Shown here: positions 60,710 through 64,000 of the stretch, in pieces
Layout of the letters: each line of letters begins with the position of its first letter
Position numbering within the stretch: the stretch's first letter is position 1
From: Streptomyces capitiformicae
GTDB lineage: Bacteria > Actinomycetota > Actinomycetes > Streptomycetales > Streptomycetaceae
NCBI RefSeq assembly: GCF_002214185.1
Contig: NZ_CP022161.1
Location: forward strand, 3,967,767 to 4,031,766
Reading direction: 5' to 3'
DNA: 64,000 nt
Notes under the pieces: model-generated
Seen by the model: the letters and a program-made list of their open reading frames with translations, nothing else
What the model was told of the DNA's origin: nothing
Databases searched by the model: none
Program-made: the position numbers and the translations under genes

Positions 60710-61783
60710 ATGGGGACGATGCTGACGATCGGGGCCTTCGCCAAGGCGAGCCGCCTGTCGCCGAAGGCCCTGCGGCTCTACGACGAGCTGGACCTGCTCC
60801 GGCCCGCACGGGTCGACCCCGACACCGGCTACCGCTACTACGCCCCCGAGCAACTGGAGCGGGCCCGGCTGGTGGCATGGCTGCGCCGGCTCGGCATGCC
60901 ACTGGCCCGCATCCGTACGGTGTGCGCGCTTCCGCCGGGCCCGGCGGCCCGGGAGATCCGGGCGTACTGGGCCGGCGTCGAGGCCGAGACGGCGACCCGA
61001 CGCGACCTGGCCGCGTTCCTCGTGGACCACCTCATCCCTACACCCGAGGAGGACACCGCCATGCTGGAACTCCGTTACGCCGCGCTCTCCGACACCGGCC
61101 TGGTCCGCCCCGCCAACCAGGACACCGCCTACGCCGGCACCCGCGTCCTCGCCGTGGCCGACGGCTTCGGCCCGGCCGGGGCTCCCGCGAGCACGGCGGC
61201 CGTGGAGGCGCTGAAGACCCTGGACCGCGAGACCCTCCCGGCGGGCAGCGTGCTGAACCTGCTGGAGGACGCGGTGCAGGGCGCGACCAACGCCGTACGG
61301 AACATCGCCGGCGGCGAGGACGGCACGACCCTCACCGCGATGCTCTGGACCGGCTCCCAGCTCGCCCTCGTCCACATCGGCGACTCCCGCGCGTATCTGC
61401 TTCGCGACGGCGAACTGTTCCGGATCACCCACGACCACACCGTCGTCCAGTCGATGATCGACGAGGGCCGACTGACCCCCGAGGAGGCGACGACCCACCC
61501 CCAACGCGCCCTGCTCATCAAGGCGTTGACCACCGACGACACCATCTCCACCCCCGACCTCCGCCTCCAGGACGCCCACCCCGGCGACCGCTACCTCCTC
61601 TGCTCGGACGGCCTGTCCTCGGTCGTGGAGGATCCCGCCATCCAGCGGATCCTCACCTCCGTACCGGCCCCGGAAGCAGCCGTACGCACGCTGGTCGCCG
61701 AGGCGAATCAGGCGGGCGGACCGGACAACGTGAGCTGTGTGGTGGCGGATGTGGTGGGGGGTGGAGATGCTCCGACGCCGTGA
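60710..61783 (+). CDS. MerR regulator fused to PP2C-type phosphatase
   Basis: 357 aa. Residues 1-115: MerR HTH (LTIGAFAKASRLSPKALRLYD). Residues 120-350: PP2C/PPM Ser/Thr phosphatase with RPANQDTAYAG, AVADGFGP, GEDGTTLTAML, VHIGDSRAYLL, LLCSDGLSSV and GGPDNVSCVV, i.e. metal-ligand motifs intact. ATG 60710 follows GGGGGAGCC. An internal ATG (61061, MLELRYAALSD) has GAGGAGG 8 bases upstream, so a free phosphatase may also be made. A MerR-type promoter candidate with TTGACC and a CTTC/GAAG dyad lies near 60638-60659. Confidence 0.9.
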   Translation: MGTMLTIGAFAKASRLSPKALRLYDELDLLRPARVDPDTGYRYYAPEQLERARLVAWLRRLGMPLARIRTVCALPPGPAAREIRAYWAGVEAETATRRDLAAFLVDHLIPTPEEDTAMLELRYAALSDTGLVRPANQDTAYAGTRVLAVADGFGPAGAPASTAAVEALKTLDRETLPAGSVLNLLEDAVQGATNAVRNIAGGEDGTTLTAMLWTGSQLALVHIGDSRAYLLRDGELFRITHDHTVVQSMIDEGRLTPEEATTHPQRALLIKALTTDDTISTPDLRLQDAHPGDRYLLCSDGLSSVVEDPAIQRILTSVPAPEAAVRTLVAEANQAGGPDNVSCVVADVVGGGDAPTP

Positions 61784-61878
61784 TCACACCAGCCGTACCG
61801 AGATCATCCGGGGCAGGTGACCAGTGGTTGAGCCATAATCTCCATGCCGTTCCGGCAGGGCGGAAGGAGAGGCGGACG

Positions 61879-62595
61879 ATGGACGCGGACTCAGCGGGCA
61901 CACCTGAACTCCCGTACCCCGGGCGGGAGGTGGCCGCCGACGTGGGCGAAATCAACGCCGTCTACCGCTTCGGCCTCCAGTTGCGGGCGGCCGGTGAAGA
62001 GCAGAAGGCTCACGTCCGGTACATGCGCGCCATCGAGCCGGACTCACCGGGCGAGCCGCATGTGCTGGGCATGCTGTTCGCCGCGGACGGGGACTGGGCC
62101 GAAGCGGAGGCGTGGTGGCGTCGGGCCGCCGAACTCGGCAACGCCCGGGCCGCCTTCTGCCTCGGAGCCGTCCTCAACGAGCGCGGCGAGACCGCCGAGG
62201 CCGAACCCTGGCTACGCCAGGCGGCCGAGGGCAATGACCCCGATGGCGCCGGCAACTACGGAGTCCTGCTCCGTGACCGCGGCGACCTCCTCGAGGCCGA
62301 GACCTGGTTCCGGCGCGCCGTCGATGCCGGAAACACCCACGGTGCGGTACTGCTCGGCCTCCTGGTCCGTGACCGTGGCGACCTCGACGAAGCCGAGAGC
62401 CTGTTCCGCTGGGCCGCTGATGCCGGAGATGCCGACGCCGCCAACAACCTCGGACGCCTCCTGGCCGACCGCGGCGACCTCGACGAGGCTGAGAGCCTGT
62501 TCCGCCGGTCGGCAGAGGCAGGCAACCCCGTCGCGGCCGACAACCTCCGGAATCTCCGGGCCGCGCGCAAACGACGCTGGTGGCGTCGCCACTGA
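61879..62595 (+). CDS. Sel1/TPR-repeat protein
   Basis: 238 aa. Repeated 34-36-residue helical units with WWRRAAELGNARAAFCLG, WLRQAAEGNDPDGAGNYG, WFRRAVDAGNTHGAVLLG and FRWAADAGDADAANNLG: Sel1-like tetratricopeptide solenoid for protein-protein contact. Basic end RKRRWWRRH. ATG 61879 follows AAGGAGAGG. It follows the phosphatase gene by 95 bp and could scaffold it. Confidence 0.88.
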   Translation: MDADSAGTPELPYPGREVAADVGEINAVYRFGLQLRAAGEEQKAHVRYMRAIEPDSPGEPHVLGMLFAADGDWAEAEAWWRRAAELGNARAAFCLGAVLNERGETAEAEPWLRQAAEGNDPDGAGNYGVLLRDRGDLLEAETWFRRAVDAGNTHGAVLLGLLVRDRGDLDEAESLFRWAADAGDADAANNLGRLLADRGDLDEAESLFRRSAEAGNPVAADNLRNLRAARKRRWWRRH

Positions 62596-62609
62596 GGGAC
62601 CCTGTCGTC

Positions 62610-62737
62610 GGTCAGCGGCACACCCGTCGACAAGCAGGGCCGGTCAGCGGCACACCCGTCGACAAGCAGGGCCGGTCAGCGGCACACCCGTCGACAAGCA
62701 GGGCCGGTCAGCGGCACACCCGTCGACAAGCAGGGCC
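62610..62737. repeat. 32-bp tandem repeat, four identical copies
   Basis: Four contiguous identical 32-bp units (62610-62641, 62642-62673, 62674-62705, 62706-62737), each containing GTCGAC, plus a degraded start of a fifth. Located in the gap between the Sel1 gene and the convergent ASCH gene. No spacers, so not a CRISPR array. Function unknown; possibly a recently amplified minisatellite acting as terminator region. Confidence 0.95.
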
Positions 62738-62775
62738 GGTCGGCGGCTCATGTCCAGTGAGCGACAGCCGGATGG

Positions 62776-63231
62776 TCAATCGGCGGGGCGCAGGTCGGCG
62801 ATGAGGCGGAAGCGTTCCAGAACCGTGAGCGTCGCGTCGTCCACGGTGAACCCAGGGTCCTCCAACGCCGCACGCATCTCCTCGCTGTGCCAGAACCGCT
62901 CATGGCCCGCCCGCCACTCAGCCACGCTCGTGTACCCCTCTCCCTCGTCCACCACGTGAGCGAGATCCACCCGCGCCAGCGGGACTACGCGTACGCCGGT
63001 CACCTCGATGACCGCGACGGGACGATCGTCCGAGTCGATGACCACCGAACGACTCCCGACCTCCGGCAGGGGCTCCCCTTCATGCTCGTAGTCGACGACG
63101 AGCCCTGTCGTGGAGGTCTTGGAACCGCTGAGGATCGCTGCGACGAGCTGGTCGCGCAGCGGGCCGGGGAAGGCGAACTCGGCTCTGGGCATCGACGCGA
63201 GGTTCACGGGTGAGGTGGCGTCCGTCGTCAT
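62776..63231 (-). CDS. ASCH-domain protein
   Basis: 151 aa. ASCH/PUA-like beta-barrel: FPGPLRDQLVAAILSGSKTSTTGLV is the family's strand-helix start with G-x-K-T-x-T, then AVIEVTGVRVVPLARV and FTVDDATLTVLERFRLI. ASCH proteins bind RNA or hydrolyse N4-acetylcytidine; the K and the T of SKTSTTG fit the YqfB-like active-site position, but activity is inferred. ATG 63231; an upstream ATG at 63252 lacks a site. Confidence 0.85.
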   Translation of the reverse strand: MTTDATSPVNLASMPRAEFAFPGPLRDQLVAAILSGSKTSTTGLVVDYEHEGEPLPEVGSRSVVIDSDDRPVAVIEVTGVRVVPLARVDLAHVVDEGEGYTSVAEWRAGHERFWHSEEMRAALEDPGFTVDDATLTVLERFRLIADLRPAD

Positions 63232-63443
63232 GTGGTCACAGTAGCGACCCATCCGCACAAGTGGCCTGTCCGGAGGGTCGCTCACCCTCACCGACCTGTG
63301 GACCGGCAGCACGTCCCACGACAGCAGGCCAAGCCGCGGGGGCCTGCCTCTGCAAGCCGGGTGCCCGCTCAAGCGCGAAACCGGCCCCGCTCCCGACGTC
63401 AAGGGGCTGTCCATCCCCACAGGTCGGCTCTTCCATCGGCTGA

Positions 63444-64000
<557 letters not shown>

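Noticed and set aside
62610..62737. Possible CRISPR array
   Set aside because: The 32-bp units are contiguous and identical, without spacers, and no cas gene is near.

Overview
The window is high-GC actinobacterial DNA and almost certainly comes from a Streptomyces chromosome. The evidence is G/C-biased codon use, frequent GTG starts, 1-4 bp ATGA/GTGA gene overlaps, typical Streptomyces regulator families (DUF397 with DUF5753-type XRE regulators, MEDS/STAS, PucR, AfsR/LuxR-like ATPases) and a few rare TTA leucine codons of the kind that make translation depend on bldA. No rRNA or tRNA gene was recognised, and no replication origin, CRISPR array or intact insertion sequence.

Layout. 0-2.8 kb: two uncharacterised overlapping genes, an alpha/beta hydrolase and a zinc-ribbon membrane protein. 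2.9-18 kb: sugar catabolism. It holds a YtfQRT-YjfF-type ABC importer, a LacI regulator, an enolase-superfamily dehydratase, a zinc dehydrogenase, an uncharacterised TIM-barrel-like protein, a ChvE/MmsAB-type multiple-monosaccharide importer and an aldose 1-epimerase. A lactonase (SMP-30) and an IclR regulator at 32-33.6 kb belong with this block, because one inverted repeat close to GTTCGAAATATCGAAC lies upstream of the importer, the dehydratase, the TIM-barrel gene and the iclR-lactonase pair. 18-33 kb: an aminotransferase with a Met-Pro-Thr-Pro tail, a secreted RTX-repeat protein, an orphan solute-binding protein, an anti-sigma-type kinase, a GH5 hydrolase, a TauE/Rrf2 pair, a GH51 arabinofuranosidase, and a coupled three-gene cassette (HExxH peptidase, MAB_1171c-type membrane protein, FAD oxidoreductase).

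33.7-40 kb is an island with scars. A gutted IS1380-type transposase lies beside a 4.7-kb gene for a secreted 1576-residue protein. Its domains are a CdtB-like nuclease with all expected catalytic residues, a degenerate SGNH domain, an FG-GAP repeat region, a GH18 chitinase and chitin-binding modules. Codon 5 of this gene is TTA. Beyond it lies a deletion scar in which two divergent regulator genes have both lost their 5' halves. This multi-domain protein is the best candidate for an undescribed system.

40-53.6 kb: a PucR regulator with two TTA codons, DUF2613 and DUF3068 proteins, then an eight-gene, mostly overlapping operon: GT4 glycosyltransferase (TTA), methyltransferase (TTA), giant AftD-like GT-C arabinofuranosyltransferase, PapA/condensation-like acyltransferase, methyltransferase, EamA-like transporter, Trm112-like protein and FkbM methyltransferase. 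It reads as a pathway for an acylated, methylated surface glycan or glycolipid. 54-62 kb: regulatory genes (MEDS-STAS with a kinase-like partner, a large LuxR ATPase, a MerR-PP2C fusion with an internal ribosome-binding site), an ATP-grasp protein, a DUF3152 secreted metalloprotease-like protein and a Sel1/TPR protein. 62-64 kb: a 32-bp tandem repeat, an ASCH protein and the 5' part of a secreted ricin-type lectin gene cut by the window end.
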